From positions 1 through 64,000 of the forward strand of contig NZ_JASTZU010000036.1 of NCBI RefSeq assembly GCF_030282825.1: a stretch of DNA of 64,000 nucleotides. The letters run 5' to 3'. The stretch is from Aquibacillus rhizosphaerae. GTDB taxonomy: Bacteria; Bacillota; Bacilli; Bacillales; Amphibacillaceae. The position numbers and the translations under genes were made by a program. A model generated the notes under the pieces. That model was not told the DNA's origin, searched no databases, and saw only the letters and a program-made list of their open reading frames with translations. Below, one piece after another: positions 22,910 to 33,697 of this stretch (positions are counted from its first letter, which is position 1; every line of letters begins with the position of its first letter).

Positions 22910-23045
22910 TTGTTCATAAAATTGTCTTTTCTTAAGAAATGACTTGGAGTAATTATTAGTTTACTATAGAATCATAAATAGATTTAATGATAAAATACGA
23001 ATATATTTTCTACATAAATGGTGGAAGTTTGTAAGGAGGAAGAAA

Positions 23046-23837
23046 ATGCAGAAAAAGGGCTTTCTAATAGTAGCCTTGATAGGAATGGTGCTTTTACTTT
23101 CTGGGTGTATGGATGTAAATACAGAAATTACAAGTGAGACGGAAGGCTTTTGGGCTGAGTGGTTTGTATATCCATTATCTATGCTACTAACTTATGTTGC
23201 TGAATATTTTAATGAAAACTATGGTCTATCTATTGTGCTCGTAACGATACTTATTCGTTTAGTATTATTACCATTAAATATTAAACAATTAAAAAGTTCC
23301 AAAGCGATGCAGGATATTCAACCAGAACTACAAAAGGTTAGAGAGAAATATAGTTCCAAAGATGCCAAAACACAACAAAAACTGCAACAAGAGACAATGG
23401 AATTGTTTCAAAAGAATGGTGTAAATCCCTTGGCAGGTTGTTTACCAGTAATTGTTCAGATGCCGATTTTAATTGCCTTTTATCAGGCAATTATGCGTAC
23501 TTTTGAAATTAAAGAACATAGTTTTTTGTGGTTCCAATTAGGGGAAGCTGATCCATACTATATTTTACCGATTGTTGCAGCAGGAGCAACTTTCTTACAA
23601 CAAAAGTTAATGATGGCAGGAACATCAGGAACACAAAATGCGATGATGCCTCAGATGCAAATGATGCTATATATGATGCCAATTATGATTGGTGTAGTAG
23701 CGATCTTTTTCCCATCTGCACTTGCACTTTACTGGGTTGTAGGTAACATCTTTATGGTTTTCCAAACATTACTTGTTAGAAGGCCAATGATGAAAGATAA
23801 AGATAAAGTTCCTAACACGGGAGGAAACAAAAAGTGA
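23046..23837 (+). CDS. yidC: Membrane protein insertase YidC (SpoIIIJ-type lipoprotein)
   Basis: Inserts and folds inner-membrane proteins, alone or with SecYEG; the SpoIIIJ paralogue in Bacillus also serves sporulation. The 263-residue protein starts with a lipoprotein signal (lipobox LLSGC, Cys about 21) and then has about five membrane spans. The conserved stretch [19 protein letters not shown] lies in the cytoplasmic loop, followed by [20 protein letters not shown] and [28 protein letters not shown] precedes the ATG. It overlaps jag by four bases (GTGA), suggesting translational coupling. The name spoIIIJ fits by position next to jag. Confidence 0.96.
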   Translation: MQKKGFLIVALIGMVLLLSGCMDVNTEITSETEGFWAEWFVYPLSMLLTYVAEYFNENYGLSIVLVTILIRLVLLPLNIKQLKSSKAMQDIQPELQKVREKYSSKDAKTQQKLQQETMELFQKNGVNPLAGCLPVIVQMPILIAFYQAIMRTFEIKEHSFLWFQLGEADPYYILPIVAAGATFLQQKLMMAGTSGTQNAMMPQMQMMLYMMPIMIGVVAIFFPSALALYWVVGNIFMVFQTLLVRRPMMKDKDKVPNTGGNKK

Positions 23838-24448
23838 AACAGGTAACTGCTTCTGGACAAACAGTTGAGGATGCGGTCCAATCAGCATTAAAGCAGTTAA
23901 ACACCACGGAGGACCAAGTTAAGGTAGAGGTTATTGACGAAGGTAAAAAGGGTATTTTTGGATTATTCGGTTCCAAACCAGCAATTGTGAAAGTTATGGT
24001 AGTTGATAATCATCTTCTTAAGGCGGAAAAGTATATAAAAGAAATAACAACTCAACTTGGCGTTGATGCGAAGGTGGAGAAGCTTGTTTCTGGAAATGAG
24101 ATAACGTTCCAATTGTCGGGAGAAAAAATTGCTATTTTAATTGGAAAACGTGGTCAAACATTAAATGCAATTCAATACTTGCTTCATCTAGTTATAAACA
24201 AGAACTCGAATCAATATTATACGGTAGTTGTCGACGCAGAAGGTTATAGAAAACGTCGAGAAGAAACGTTGATTAACTTGGCAGATCGACTAGCTGAGAA
24301 GGCTGTTAGAAGCAAACGAGAGGTTTCACTTGAACCAATGCCTTCTTACGAAAGAAAGATTATTCATACAGCATTACAAGATAAAAAGAATATTAAAACA
24401 TATTCTTTTGGAAATGAACCGAATCGACATGTTGTAATAAAACCCTAG
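23834..24448 (+). CDS. jag: RNA-binding protein Jag (KhpB, EloR)
   Basis: A 204-residue KH/R3H protein linked in Firmicutes to cell elongation control and RNA binding with KhpA. It has the Jag N-terminal domain ([21 protein letters not shown], about 2-22), a KH-II domain with its [20 protein letters not shown] loop (about 108-127), and a C-terminal R3H domain ([20 protein letters not shown]). The start is GTG at 23834 overlapping the yidC stop, with GGGAGGA upstream. Confidence 0.95.
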   Translation: MKQVTASGQTVEDAVQSALKQLNTTEDQVKVEVIDEGKKGIFGLFGSKPAIVKVMVVDNHLLKAEKYIKEITTQLGVDAKVEKLVSGNEITFQLSGEKIAILIGKRGQTLNAIQYLLHLVINKNSNQYYTVVVDAEGYRKRREETLINLADRLAEKAVRSKREVSLEPMPSYERKIIHTALQDKKNIKTYSFGNEPNRHVVIKP

Positions 24449-24458
24449 TAAATCAAAG

Positions 24459-24488
24459 TAAGTCTCTAATAAGGAGGCTTATTTTTTT
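24459..24488 (+). terminator. Terminator after jag
   Basis: An 8-bp stem with one wobble (24459-24466 with 24474-24481) followed by TTTTTTT. It ends the rnpA-yidC-jag transcript just before palindromic repeat copy B. Confidence 0.8.
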
Positions 24489-24500
24489 ACGCAAAATTAG

Positions 24501-24606
24501 TCAATTTCATGATACCAATGTTGTTATCATCTACACCAATATATAGTTGGATGAGATCATTTCTAAACTATATATTGGTGTGAGATTGAATAAGGTAATT
24601 ATGACA
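24501..24606. repeat. Palindromic intergenic repeat, copy B (long form)
   Basis: A 106-bp element in the opposite orientation to copy A and alignable to its reverse complement over nearly the whole length, with scattered substitutions. The inner hairpin is a perfect 15-bp stem (24534-24548 with 24566-24580). It sits between the jag terminator and the mnmE promoter region, with no reading frame. Confidence 0.85.
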
Positions 24607-24732
24607 AAATGTAGGAATAATTAATTAGGTGTAATATTAGTTTTCTTGAATTCAATAATAATAAAGATAGGTAAAGTATTTCTAATAAAAATAAGGGGAG
24701 TAATAAACTAACAAATAGTTTAGAATTGAGGT

Positions 24733-24823
24733 TGTGGATACTTCTAAATGGAATAAGTTATAACACTTACTCACATGTGGATAAATTTATTGACTTGAAA
24801 TTTTATTATTAAGGTGTGGATAT
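24733..24823 (+). other. DnaA-box cluster upstream of mnmE
   Basis: Three boxes in the same orientation: 24776-24784 perfect (TGTGGATAA), 24733-24741 and 24815-24823 each with one mismatch at the last base. The spacing is about 40 bases. It lies between jag and mnmE; I recall a DnaA-binding region at the same place (jag-thdF) in B. subtilis. It may titrate DnaA or regulate mnmE. Confidence 0.7.
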
Positions 24824-24928
24824 CTTTCCATATTAAGTTAAAGTGTGATATTCTAGTATGTTAGTGACTGTTATAAAAAGTGAACTATATATATATATTT
24901 ATGAATTGAAATAGTTTGGGGTGAAATT

Positions 24929-26308
24929 GTGGAAAAAGATACGATTGCAGCAATATCCACACCAATAGGTGAAGGTGCAATAGCAATAGTGCGTTTGAGT
25001 GGGCCAGATGCAGTTGAAATAGCGAATACGTTGTTTGATGGGAATGATGATTTAACTAAAGTTGATTCTCATACCATTCATTATGGTAAGATTATTGATC
25101 CTACTACGAAAGAAGTAGCTGAAGAAGTAATGATAACTGTAATGCGGGGACCTCGAACATTTACGCGAGAAGATGTAGTTGAAATTAATTGTCATGGTGG
25201 TTTAGCTTCTGTTAATCGTTTGTTAGAATTAGTTTTATTTGAAGGTGCAAGGTTAGCTGAACCAGGTGAGTTCACTAAACGTGCTTTTCTGAATGGAAGA
25301 ATTGATTTGTCACAAGCTGAAGCAGTGATGGATTTAATTCGTGCAAAAACAGATAAAGCAATGAATGTTGCCTTAAAACAAATGGACGGAAGATTATCAA
25401 AGTTAATTCAAAATTTAAGACAAGAATTACTAGAGACCGTAGCACATGTAGAAGTAAATATTGATTACCCTGAATATGATGATGTGGAAGAAATGTCTAA
25501 CCAAATGATGATTAGCAAAACGAAACAGGTCTATAGTGAGATAGAAAGACTTCTACAAATGGCAAAACAGGGTAAGATATTAAGAGAAGGGCTAGCGACA
25601 GCAATTATTGGTAGACCTAATGTTGGAAAATCTTCCTTACTTAATGCCTTAGTTCATGAAAATAAGGCGATTGTGACAGAAATTCCAGGTACTACGAGAG
25701 ATGTCATTGAAGAGTATGTGAATATAAGAGGAGTACCATTGCGTTTAGTTGACACAGCAGGTATTAGAGAAACAGAAGATATTGTTGAAAAAATTGGTGT
25801 CGATAAATCTAGGCAGGTGTTAAAAGAATCCGATCTTATCTTACTTGTTCTAAACTATGGTGATGAATTAACAAAAGAAGATATGCACTTATTTGAAGCT
25901 GTTGAAGGGCTAGAAGTGATAGTTATTGTAAATAAAACAGACTTAAATCAAAAAATAGATTTAGACAAAGTAAAACAATTGGCAGGTCAACGTAGCATTA
26001 TAACGACTGCTATAATTGAAGAGCAAGGAATAGATGAACTAGAAGATGCTATTTCTCACACTTTTTTTGCTGGAGAATTAGATGCTGGAGATTTAACGTA
26101 CGTTTCTAATGTTCGCCATATTCAATTGCTAAAACAATCACTTCAATCATTGGATGACGCAATGATTGGAATCGAAGAGGGAATGCCAATTGATTTAGTT
26201 CAAATAGATGTTACGAGGACATGGGAATTGCTTGGAGAAATTATTGGAGATACGGTTCAGGAAAGTTTAATTGATCAACTATTTTCTCAATTTTGTTTAG
26301 GAAAATAG
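24929..26308 (+). CDS. mnmE: tRNA modification GTPase MnmE
   Basis: With MnmG it installs the (carboxymethyl)aminomethyl group on U34 of tRNAs reading NNA/NNG. The 459-residue protein has the N-terminal formyl-THF domain ([21 protein letters not shown]), the G domain inserted in a helical domain (G1 [14 protein letters not shown] about 227-240; G3 DTAGI; G4 NKTD), and the C-terminal FCLGK with the catalytic Cys. The start is GTG at 24929 with GGGGTGA upstream. First gene of mnmE-mnmG-rsmG; a DnaA-box cluster lies upstream. Confidence 0.98.
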   Translation: MEKDTIAAISTPIGEGAIAIVRLSGPDAVEIANTLFDGNDDLTKVDSHTIHYGKIIDPTTKEVAEEVMITVMRGPRTFTREDVVEINCHGGLASVNRLLELVLFEGARLAEPGEFTKRAFLNGRIDLSQAEAVMDLIRAKTDKAMNVALKQMDGRLSKLIQNLRQELLETVAHVEVNIDYPEYDDVEEMSNQMMISKTKQVYSEIERLLQMAKQGKILREGLATAIIGRPNVGKSSLLNALVHENKAIVTEIPGTTRDVIEEYVNIRGVPLRLVDTAGIRETEDIVEKIGVDKSRQVLKESDLILLVLNYGDELTKEDMHLFEAVEGLEVIVIVNKTDLNQKIDLDKVKQLAGQRSIITTAIIEEQGIDELEDAISHTFFAGELDAGDLTYVSNVRHIQLLKQSLQSLDDAMIGIEEGMPIDLVQIDVTRTWELLGEIIGDTVQESLIDQLFSQFCLGK

Positions 26309-26353
26309 TTAATAGAAAAAATAGCTAAATGCTAAAAAGGAGAGTCAGCAATT

Positions 26354-28243
26354 ATGACGTATGATGCTGGACATTATGATGTGATTGTCATTGGCGCTGG
26401 TCATGCGGGATGCGAAGCAGCTTATGCTTCTGCAAAGCGCGGGGCTAAAACACTAATGTTATCATTGAATTTAGATATGGTTGCCTTTATGCCTTGTAAC
26501 CCATCGATTGGGGGACCTGCCAAAGGTGTAGTTGTAAGAGAAATTGATGCACTTGGTGGATTAATGGGGAAAGTTATTGATAAAACGTATATTCAAATGC
26601 GAATGTTGAATACAGGAAAGGGTCCTGCTGTGCGAGCATTGCGGGCTCAGGCAGATAAACCTCTATATATTCAAGAAATGAAGAGTATTTTAGAGAACCA
26701 AGAAAACCTTACTTTGCGCCAAGCTATGGTTGAAAAGCTAATCATAGAAGATGGTGTTTGTAAGGGCGTAATTACAGAAACAAAAGCTGCTTATCATGCT
26801 AAATCTGTGATTATAACAACGGGGACTTTTATGCGTGGTAGAGTTATAATAGGTGATTTGTCTTACGAGAGTGGACCAAACAACCAAAGAGCTTCTGTTA
26901 AGCTATCTGAGCATTTAGAAGAACTTGGTTTTGAGCTTGTTCGTTTTAAAACAGGTACACCTCCAAGAGTTAATAGTCATACGGTTGATTTTTCTAAAAC
27001 CGAGATACAGCCAGGTGATGATAATCCACGCCACTTCTCATATGAAACTAAAGAGGCAATTTTAAATCAAATTCCATGTTGGTTAACGTACACAAATGAA
27101 TTTACACACCAGATTATAGATGAAAATCTTGGTTTATCTGCTATGTATTCAGGGATGATTAAAGGAACTGGTCCAAGGTACTGTCCATCGATTGAAGACA
27201 AAGTAGTTCGATTCCATGATAAACCACGCCATCAAATCTTCTTAGAACCAGAGGGGCGTAATACCGAAGAGGTGTATGTGCAAGGTTTATCAACATCACT
27301 ACCTGAATTTGTTCAAAGAGAGATGCTTCGATCAATTCCAGGGCTTGAAAACTCAGAAATCATGAGAGCTGGCTACGCAATAGAATATGATTCTGTTGTA
27401 CCAACGCAATTGTGGCCGACATTAGAAGTGAAAAACATACCTGGTTTATATACTGCTGGCCAAATCAATGGTACATCTGGTTATGAAGAAGCAGCAGGAC
27501 AAGGGTTAATGGCGGGAATAAATGCAGCATCCCGAGCATTAGATAAAGAACCGTTTATTATGGATCGTTCACAAGGTTATATTGGTGTACTTATTGATGA
27601 TTTAGTAACAAAGGGTACAAATGAACCTTATCGTTTATTAACATCAAGGGCAGAGTATCGCTTATTACTCCGTCATGATAATGCTGATTTACGACTAACC
27701 GAAATTGGATACAAATTAGGCACCATTTCCGAGGATCGTTATCAAGGTTTCCTAGAGAAACAAAGCTTAATTGAGAAAGAAAAACACCGCTTAGAAAATG
27801 TTATGTTAAAGCCAACAGATCAATTACAACAGATTATAGAAGAAGCAGGAGGTACAGCCCTAAAAGAAGCAGTAAAAGCGGCTGATTTGCTTAAGCGACC
27901 TGAAATGAAGTATGAAATGATTGAACAGATCGCTCCGGCAGAAATTGATATGGCTTGGGACGTAAAAGAGCAAGTTGAAATACAAATTAAATATCAAGGA
28001 TACATCGTTAAATCTAATCAACAAGTTGAACGTATGCGTAAGATGGAGAACAAATTAATTCCTGCAAATATTGACTATGATGATATTGGTGGAATTGCTA
28101 CGGAAGCGAAAGAAAAAATGAAAAAAGTGCGCCCTTTATCTGTAGGTCAAGCATCGCGTATATCTGGTGTAAACCCTGCGGATGTCTCTATATTACTTGT
28201 ATATATTGAGCAAGGGAGAATAGCTAAAGTATCAAATGATTAA
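26354..28243 (+). CDS. mnmG: tRNA uridine-5-carboxymethylaminomethyl modification enzyme MnmG
   Basis: FAD-dependent partner of MnmE in wobble-uridine modification. The 629-residue protein has the dinucleotide motif [19 protein letters not shown] (about 12-30), the conserved cysteine loops [13 protein letters not shown] (about 46-58) and [12 protein letters not shown] (about 276-287), FAD-binding [17 protein letters not shown], and a C-terminal helical MnmE-binding domain ending [28 protein letters not shown] precedes the ATG. Confidence 0.98.
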   Translation: MTYDAGHYDVIVIGAGHAGCEAAYASAKRGAKTLMLSLNLDMVAFMPCNPSIGGPAKGVVVREIDALGGLMGKVIDKTYIQMRMLNTGKGPAVRALRAQADKPLYIQEMKSILENQENLTLRQAMVEKLIIEDGVCKGVITETKAAYHAKSVIITTGTFMRGRVIIGDLSYESGPNNQRASVKLSEHLEELGFELVRFKTGTPPRVNSHTVDFSKTEIQPGDDNPRHFSYETKEAILNQIPCWLTYTNEFTHQIIDENLGLSAMYSGMIKGTGPRYCPSIEDKVVRFHDKPRHQIFLEPEGRNTEEVYVQGLSTSLPEFVQREMLRSIPGLENSEIMRAGYAIEYDSVVPTQLWPTLEVKNIPGLYTAGQINGTSGYEEAAGQGLMAGINAASRALDKEPFIMDRSQGYIGVLIDDLVTKGTNEPYRLLTSRAEYRLLLRHDNADLRLTEIGYKLGTISEDRYQGFLEKQSLIEKEKHRLENVMLKPTDQLQQIIEEAGGTALKEAVKAADLLKRPEMKYEMIEQIAPAEIDMAWDVKEQVEIQIKYQGYIVKSNQQVERMRKMENKLIPANIDYDDIGGIATEAKEKMKKVRPLSVGQASRISGVNPADVSILLVYIEQGRIAKVSND

Positions 28244-28265
28244 AGGAAGAAAGGAATAATCTATT

Positions 28266-28982
28266 ATGAACGCTAATGCCTTCCTAACTAAATTAAAAGA
28301 AAATGGAATAGAGCTTTCTGACAAGCAACTGCAACAGTTTGATACCTATTTTAATACATTGGTTGAATGGAATGAAAAAATGAATTTAACTGCTATTACC
28401 GAAAAAGAAGAAGTGTATATGAAACATTTCTTTGATTCGGTAACTGCCTCTTTTTATTTTGATTTTAAAAAAGACATTCATATTTGTGATGTAGGTGCAG
28501 GCGCAGGTTTTCCAAGTATCCCTTTAAAAATATGTTTTCCAGAATTAAAGGTAACTATTGTTGATTCATTGCAAAAGCGAATTACATTTTTAAACCATTT
28601 GGCAAATCAGTTGGAGTTGACAGGAGTATCCTTCTATCATGACCGTGCGGAATTGTTTGGAAAAAATGAACAATTCAGAGAAAAATTTGATGTTGTAACT
28701 GCAAGAGCAGTGGCGAGAATGTCAGTCCTGAGTGAACTTTGTTTACCACTATGTAAATCAAATGGTTGTTTTATTGCTATGAAAGGGCCAAGTTTAAAGG
28801 AAGAATTAAAAGATTCTAATAACGCTATTGAGTTATTAGGTGGTAAGCTAGATAAAGTACACACATTCGATCTTCCAGAAGATAATGGGGAAAGAAATAT
28901 TGCAATAATAAATAAAATTAGAAAAACACCAAAAAAGTATCCTAGAAAGCCGGGTGTTCCTAATAAAACACCGTTAGCATAA
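28266..28982 (+). CDS. rsmG: 16S rRNA m7G527 methyltransferase
   Basis: Methylates G527 (E. coli numbering) of 16S rRNA; loss gives low-level streptomycin resistance in other species. The 238-residue protein has the SAM site [15 protein letters not shown] (about 75-89), followed by [17 protein letters not shown], and [19 protein letters not shown]. The C-terminal [14 protein letters not shown] is typical. It is the last gene of the mnmE-mnmG-rsmG series with a terminator at 29006-29040. Confidence 0.97.
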   Translation: MNANAFLTKLKENGIELSDKQLQQFDTYFNTLVEWNEKMNLTAITEKEEVYMKHFFDSVTASFYFDFKKDIHICDVGAGAGFPSIPLKICFPELKVTIVDSLQKRITFLNHLANQLELTGVSFYHDRAELFGKNEQFREKFDVVTARAVARMSVLSELCLPLCKSNGCFIAMKGPSLKEELKDSNNAIELLGGKLDKVHTFDLPEDNGERNIAIINKIRKTPKKYPRKPGVPNKTPLA

Positions 28983-29005
28983 ATTAAAATTGACCAGTCT
29001 TATTT

Positions 29006-29040
29006 AAAGTTGCATCGGAAAGTCAGGTGCAACTTTTTTT
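29006..29040 (+). terminator. Terminator after rsmG
   Basis: A 9-bp perfect stem (29006-29014 with 29028-29036) and a run of T to 29040. The next 400 bases up to parS show no frame or structure I can support. Confidence 0.85.
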
Positions 29041-29449
29041 GTAATAAAGCTATTAAAAATGTATGATTAATAGTATAGCTTGTTCTCATCTTTAGGGAAT
29101 TGAACCAATTAGGGTTATTTAGGATTATTTTTTTAAAAAGACTAGTTAAATCTTGGCTGTTTTTAGTATATTTCTTGCGCAAATAATAGTGCTTGAGTAG
29201 TTTACTAAGTGGTTGAAATATTCGAACTAGTATTGCCTATATGCTATAAAAAGTTATTGTTACCTGTCAGGGAGTAGCTTTAAACGAAAAGTGATGGGCA
29301 AAGTGTAAACAATACTTTAATTCAATAACATTTTTTTTTGCATTTTGAATAATAGATATTAACTCTTATTATCAGATGTATGATAGAATAATAGAAGGGA
29401 ATTAGTTATAGTGCTCGTGTTATAAGTATCTTAATATATTATATTTCTA

Positions 29450-29465
29450 TGTTTCACGTGAAACA
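29450..29465. other. parS site upstream of noc
   Basis: A perfect match to the 16-base parS palindrome TGTTTCACGTGAAACA, the nucleation site for Spo0J (ParB). It lies about 50 bases before the noc start. Confidence 0.95.
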
Positions 29466-29512
29466 TTTTATATATAGTTTTTGAGGAAAGTTTAAAAAGG
29501 TGGTGTTTGTAC

Positions 29513-30367
29513 ATGTTACACCCTTTTAGCCGTATATTTGGCCTAGGTGAGAAGTCAGTTGAGGAAGTGAAAGATGAATATCTTCCAGACGAGGTTATAA
29601 AATTACCGGTAAATCAAATTGAACCAAACCGTTATCAACCACGTTCTATTTTCAACCAAGATAAAATAGAAGAATTGGCTCAAACGATACATACTCACGG
29701 GATGATTCAACCGATTGTTGTACGAAAGATAGAACAAGCGGAGTCAGGATATGAGTTGATCGCTGGTGAAAGAAGATGGCGAGCAGTTCAAGTATTAGGT
29801 TGGGATACAGTTCCTGCCATTATTCGTGATATGACAGAGGCAGAAACAGCTTCAGTAGCTTTAATTGAAAATTTACAAAGAGAAGAGTTAACAGTAATTG
29901 AAGAAGCAAAAGCATATGAGCGTCTATTAGATATTCATGGTTTAACTCAAGAAGCATTAGCTCAGCGACTTGGTAAAAGTCAATCAACCATAGCTAACAA
30001 AATGCGATTATTAAAGCTTCCAGAAAAAGTGCAGAATGCGATTTTAGAAAAAAAGATAACAGAAAGGCATGCTCGTGCACTGATTGTATTAAAAGATCCT
30101 GCAAAACAAGAAAAAATATTGGAAGAGATTATAGAGAGAAATTTAAATGTTAAGCAAACTGAGGAAAAGATAGCAAAGATGTTCGAAGATAAACAAATAA
30201 AGAAAAAACCTAGATTAAAAGGTATTAATAAAGATATGAGAATTGCAATGAATACAATTAGGCAATCATTAACTATGGTCACAGACACTGGAATTGATTT
30301 AGAAACTGATGAAGAAGATCACGATGATTATTATCAAATAACTATTAAAATTCCAAAGAAAAAATAA
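29513..30367 (+). CDS. noc: Nucleoid occlusion protein Noc
   Basis: ParB-family CTPase that binds its own sites and keeps FtsZ off the nucleoid. The 284-residue protein has the ParB N-terminal CTP domain with [18 protein letters not shown] and [13 protein letters not shown], the helix-turn-helix [27 protein letters not shown] (about 142-168), and a C-terminal dimer domain. I chose the ATG at 29513, with AAGGTGG seven bases upstream; a TTG two codons before is too close. It is a separate unit from soj-spo0J. Assignment as Noc rather than a second Spo0J rests on its place after rsmG and its less conserved recognition helix. Confidence 0.93.
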   Translation: MLHPFSRIFGLGEKSVEEVKDEYLPDEVIKLPVNQIEPNRYQPRSIFNQDKIEELAQTIHTHGMIQPIVVRKIEQAESGYELIAGERRWRAVQVLGWDTVPAIIRDMTEAETASVALIENLQREELTVIEEAKAYERLLDIHGLTQEALAQRLGKSQSTIANKMRLLKLPEKVQNAILEKKITERHARALIVLKDPAKQEKILEEIIERNLNVKQTEEKIAKMFEDKQIKKKPRLKGINKDMRIAMNTIRQSLTMVTDTGIDLETDEEDHDDYYQITIKIPKKK

Positions 30368-30369
30368 TT

Positions 30370-30410
30370 AAAATCTCCCATCTTTAAGTCGAAAAAGATG
30401 GGAATTTTTT
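30370..30410 (+). terminator. Terminator after noc
   Basis: The stem TCTCCCATCTT/AAGATGGGA, extended by flanking A/T pairs, begins two bases past the noc stop and ends in TTTTTT. Confidence 0.85.
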
Positions 30411-30557
30411 GCACTATTTCTCAAAATTTGTTGTTGTTTTTTTAAAAAAGTAGGTTAATAGTTGTTTTTTTTATATAATCTGTTGAAAAATAGTCCAAAT
30501 AACAAAAAAAATGATAGAATAGAAAACGATAGAGTTTTTAAGTAGGTAGGTGACACC

Positions 30558-31340
30558 ATGGGAAAAGTAATCGCCGTAGCTAATCAAAAAGGCGGCGTAG
30601 GAAAGACTACATCAGCAGTAAATCTAAGTGCATGCCTTGCATATTTGAATCATAAAGTATTACTTGTTGATATTGACCCACAAGGAAATGCTACAAGTGG
30701 CGTAGGTATAAATAAAGCTGACATGGATCAGTGTATTTATAATGTGCTAGTAGATGATTTAGAAGCTGAAAATGTTTGTGTTCCTACAAATGTTGAAAAT
30801 TTAGATATAATTCCAGCGACTATACAGCTTGCTGGTGCAGAAATAGAATTAGTTCCTACTATATCAAGAGAAGTGCGATTGAAAAAAGCGATTGATAGTG
30901 TGAAAGACGACTATGAATTTGTTATTATTGATTGTCCACCATCTCTTGGTTTATTAACTATTAATTCTTTAACAGCTGCAGATAGTGTGTTAATACCAGT
31001 TCAATGTGAATATTATGCATTAGAAGGTTTGAGCCAGTTATTAAATACGATTCGATTAGTTCAAAAACATTTGAATAAGCAACTAATGATTGAAGGCGTA
31101 GTGCTTACAATGTTAGATGCAAGAACTAACTTAGGAATTCAAGTGATAGAAGAAGTGAAGAAATACTTTCAGGATAAAGTTTATCAATCTGTTATTCCAA
31201 GAAATGTTAGGCTTGGAGAAGCGCCAAGTCATGGACAACCAATCATTCTTTATGATCCAAAATCTAGAGGCGCAGAAGTATATCTTGATTTAGCAAAGGA
31301 AGTGATCGCGAGTGGCGAAAGGGTTAGGGAAAGGAATTAA
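30558..31340 (+). CDS. soj: Chromosome partitioning ATPase Soj (ParA)
   Basis: Deviant Walker-type ATPase that acts with Spo0J in origin segregation and modulates DnaA. The 260-residue protein has the deviant Walker A NQKGGVGKTTSAVNLSACLA (about 9-28), LLVDIDPQGNATSGVG, and FVIIDCPPSLGLLTINSL. The ATG at 30558 follows AGGTAGGTGAC. Its 3' end overlaps the spo0J start by 29 bases, implying one coupled message. Confidence 0.98.
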   Translation: MGKVIAVANQKGGVGKTTSAVNLSACLAYLNHKVLLVDIDPQGNATSGVGINKADMDQCIYNVLVDDLEAENVCVPTNVENLDIIPATIQLAGAEIELVPTISREVRLKKAIDSVKDDYEFVIIDCPPSLGLLTINSLTAADSVLIPVQCEYYALEGLSQLLNTIRLVQKHLNKQLMIEGVVLTMLDARTNLGIQVIEEVKKYFQDKVYQSVIPRNVRLGEAPSHGQPIILYDPKSRGAEVYLDLAKEVIASGERVRERN

Positions 31341-32148
31341 TGCTTTTTTTCCTGAGTTAGATAAACAAGATGATGAAGCTGTGCAAGAGATTTTAGTTAA
31401 AGATTGTCGTCCGAATCCATATCAACCAAGAAAGACATTTCATGCGGATGCTATAGAAGAGTTAAAAGAATCAATTATTGAGTATGGTATTTTACAGCCA
31501 TTAATAGTTAGGAAAAGTATAAAGGGCTTTGAAATCGTTGTAGGAGAAAGACGTTTTCGTGCTGCAAAAGAAGCTGGTTTAACCACTGTACCAGCGATTA
31601 TAAAAGAGTTAACTGATGAAAAAATGATGGAGTTAGCACTTTTAGAAAATCTACAAAGGGAAGATTTAACTCCAATAGAAGAAGCACAAGCCTATTCTAA
31701 TTTAATGAGAGAACTTAAAATTACACAAGAAGAACTTGCTAAAAGGTTAGGAAAGAGCAGACCACATATAGCAAACTTAGTTAGACTTCTAAGTCTACCT
31801 GAACAGGTCAGTGCATTGATAAATAATGGTGAACTGTCTATGGGACATGGTAGAGCACTGTTAGGTTTGAAAGATAAAGAAAAAGTCAGACCATTAGTAG
31901 AAAAGATTCGAAGTGAAGGATTAAATGTTCGCCAAGTAGAAAAATTGATAATTAGTCTCAATGACAAGGTTCCGCAAAAAAAGAAGGTATCTCCTAAAAA
32001 AGATATATTTTTAGCTGAAAGAGAGAGTCGTTTACGCGATCAGTTAGGAACTGGAGTTACTATTCATAAGGGGAAACGAAAAGGTAAAATTGAAATTGAA
32101 TTTTTCTCAGATGAAGACTTAGATCGAATTCTTGAAATGTTAAACTGA
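31312..32148 (+). CDS. spo0J: Chromosome partitioning protein Spo0J (ParB)
   Basis: CTP-gated DNA clamp that loads at parS, spreads, and recruits condensin. The 278-residue protein starts MAKGLGKGINAFFPELDKQ and keeps the Soj-activating N terminus LGKGINAFF. It has NPYQPRKTFHADAIEELKESI, the CTP motif GERRFRAAKEAGLTTVPAII, and the helix-turn-helix ITQEELAKRLGKSRPHIANLVRLLSLP. The start is GTG at 31312, inside soj, with AAGGAAGTGAT upstream. Three parS-like sites lie within about 7.5 kb (29450, 32259, 36766). Confidence 0.98.
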   Translation: MAKGLGKGINAFFPELDKQDDEAVQEILVKDCRPNPYQPRKTFHADAIEELKESIIEYGILQPLIVRKSIKGFEIVVGERRFRAAKEAGLTTVPAIIKELTDEKMMELALLENLQREDLTPIEEAQAYSNLMRELKITQEELAKRLGKSRPHIANLVRLLSLPEQVSALINNGELSMGHGRALLGLKDKEKVRPLVEKIRSEGLNVRQVEKLIISLNDKVPQKKKVSPKKDIFLAERESRLRDQLGTGVTIHKGKRKGKIEIEFFSDEDLDRILEMLN

Positions 32149-32172
32149 TCTACGTTAATGTATCTTATAACA

Positions 32173-32205
32173 AGCACACTATTTTTATTAGTGTGCTGTT
32201 TTTTT
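32173..32205 (+). terminator. Terminator after spo0J
   Basis: A 9-bp perfect stem AGCACACTA/TAGTGTGCT (32173-32181 with 32189-32197) followed by GTTTTTTT. Confidence 0.88.
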
Positions 32206-32258
32206 ATTATTTTACTTGCAAGATTAGAAATCTAATAACTTGTAAACTCTATCTACTA

Positions 32259-32274
32259 TGTTTCACGTGAAACA
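32259..32274. other. parS site downstream of spo0J
   Basis: A second perfect 16-base parS palindrome, between the spo0J terminator and the DUF554 gene. Confidence 0.95.
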
Positions 32275-32333
32275 TTTATAATAGTAAGAAATAAAAAGCT
32301 AGGTGTACTAATATATAAACGGAGATGTAAAAG

Positions 32334-33041
32334 ATGGTCTTAACAGGAACGTTAATAAATGCATTGTGTATTATACTAGGAACAGTTATCGGACTTTTTT
32401 TTACTAAAATTCCTGAAAGGTATAAAGAAACAATCCTAAATGGTATTGGGTTAGCGGTTGTATTAATAGGATTGCAAATGGCATTAAGAACAGAAAATAT
32501 TATAGTTGTTCTATTAAGTATATTAACTGGTGCTGTTTTAGGAGAGTCTATACACTTAGAAAAAAAATTAAATGATGTAGGGTCATGGATTCAAAAGAAA
32601 ATAGCTAAAAATAATGCAAATAGTACAATTGCACAGGGATTTATCACTGCTACTTTAATATTTGTAATTGGGGCGATGTCTATTGTAGGTGCACTTGACA
32701 GTGGGTTGCGAGGAGATCATGAAGTCCTTATAACTAAAGCTATTCTAGATGGTTTTATGGCTTTAGTATTAACTACTACACTAGGGTTTGGAGTTATTTT
32801 ATCAGTCATACCAGTTTTATTATATCAAGGAACAATAGCATTACTGGCAACACAAATAGAACAATGGATACCGGAAACTTTTTTAAATAGTTTTATCGCT
32901 GAAATGACTTCAACAGGTGGGCTTTTAATTGTAGCGATAGGTTTAAACATCTTAAAAATAACGAATATTAGAATTGCAAACTTGCTTCCTTCAATAATTA
33001 CAGTAGGAATAGTATTATATCTTTATAGTTTAATAACTTGA
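32334..33041 (+). CDS. DUF554 family membrane protein
   Basis: A 235-residue integral membrane protein of the DUF554 family. It opens MVLTGTLINALCIILGTVIGLFF and has about seven hydrophobic spans, with the conserved GAVLGESIHLEKKLNDVGSWI and IGAMSIVGALDSGLRGDHEVLITKAILDGFMALVL. The biological function is unknown. Members are often near spo0J in bacilli. Single gene, with GGAGATG before the ATG at 32334; no clear terminator follows. Confidence 0.88.
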   Translation: MVLTGTLINALCIILGTVIGLFFTKIPERYKETILNGIGLAVVLIGLQMALRTENIIVVLLSILTGAVLGESIHLEKKLNDVGSWIQKKIAKNNANSTIAQGFITATLIFVIGAMSIVGALDSGLRGDHEVLITKAILDGFMALVLTTTLGFGVILSVIPVLLYQGTIALLATQIEQWIPETFLNSFIAEMTSTGGLLIVAIGLNILKITNIRIANLLPSIITVGIVLYLYSLIT

Positions 33042-33330
33042 AAATTTGCTAGCTGTTCTAGTTATTGAACGACTAAGCTACATAATACAAACTTAATACT
33101 GATAGGGAGTTAGTACTGAAAATATCTGCACTTAAGAGTGTTTAATAGTTGTTTGTTTTCTAAAAGATTGTTCTTTTGCTGAAAAAAATATAAAGTCCTC
33201 ACTAATTATTTTTAACCTTTGTTGAATTTTTTCCTAATATCGATTTTGATATAAAGTACGTATTAAGTATTCTTTGCTTTTGTAAAATTCTTTACTGTTG
33301 CAATGGTGATTGAGTTGTAATACTTCGTTC

Positions 33331-33441
33331 CGGTAGAATACTCCGCTTTCCACGGGCACGGCTTCAGCTAACTCAGAAGAAAATCGCTTCTGAGTGGATC
33401 TTCAGCTCGCGCTGTTCCCGTAGGAGTCTCCGTATTCTGCC
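33331..33441 (+). repeat. GC-richer intergenic repeat, left copy
   Basis: About 110 bases containing CTCCGCTTTCCACGGGCACG, CTTCAGCTCGCGCTGTTCCC and TAGGAGTCTCCGTATTC. Its reverse complement aligns with 33528-33648. I recall very similar units scattered between genes in Oceanobacillus, Virgibacillus and relatives; this is memory. It is an imperfect palindrome that can fold into a long stem (CTCAGAAG/CTTCTGAG near the tip). Confidence 0.75.
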
Positions 33442-33527
33442 TTCACTTTTAACAGTTCTCCTAATGTATTGATAGATAGCTATTAATATTTAGTGTACTA
33501 TTTTTACTGGAAAGACAAGTTTACCTA

Positions 33528-33648
33528 GCGAAGGAAAAATGCGACACTCCTGGGGGAAGAGCAGCTTCCGAAGACCCCACAGGGAACGTTCTTTGTGACC
33601 GAGGAGGCTAAGGTGCTGCCCCCGGAAAGGGAGTATTTTTCCGTAGCG
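33528..33648 (-). repeat. GC-richer intergenic repeat, right inverted copy
   Basis: Inverted partner of 33331-33441: it reads GACACTCCTGGGGGAAGAGC, GAAGACCCCACAGGGAACG, GAGGAGGCTAAGGTGCTGC and GGAAAGGGAGTATTTTTCC. The two copies are separated by about 90 bases, so the locus can form a large cruciform or stem. No frame of its own is credible. Confidence 0.75.
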
Positions 33649-33697
33649 ATGAATTAACCACTCATCTAAAATAGACTGCAAGGAAGTTACAATATAC

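Noticed and set aside
33490-33681. Minus-strand frame of 63 codons in the gene-free region
   Set aside because: Lies mostly within the GC-richer repeat unit; no ribosome site or recognisable sequence.
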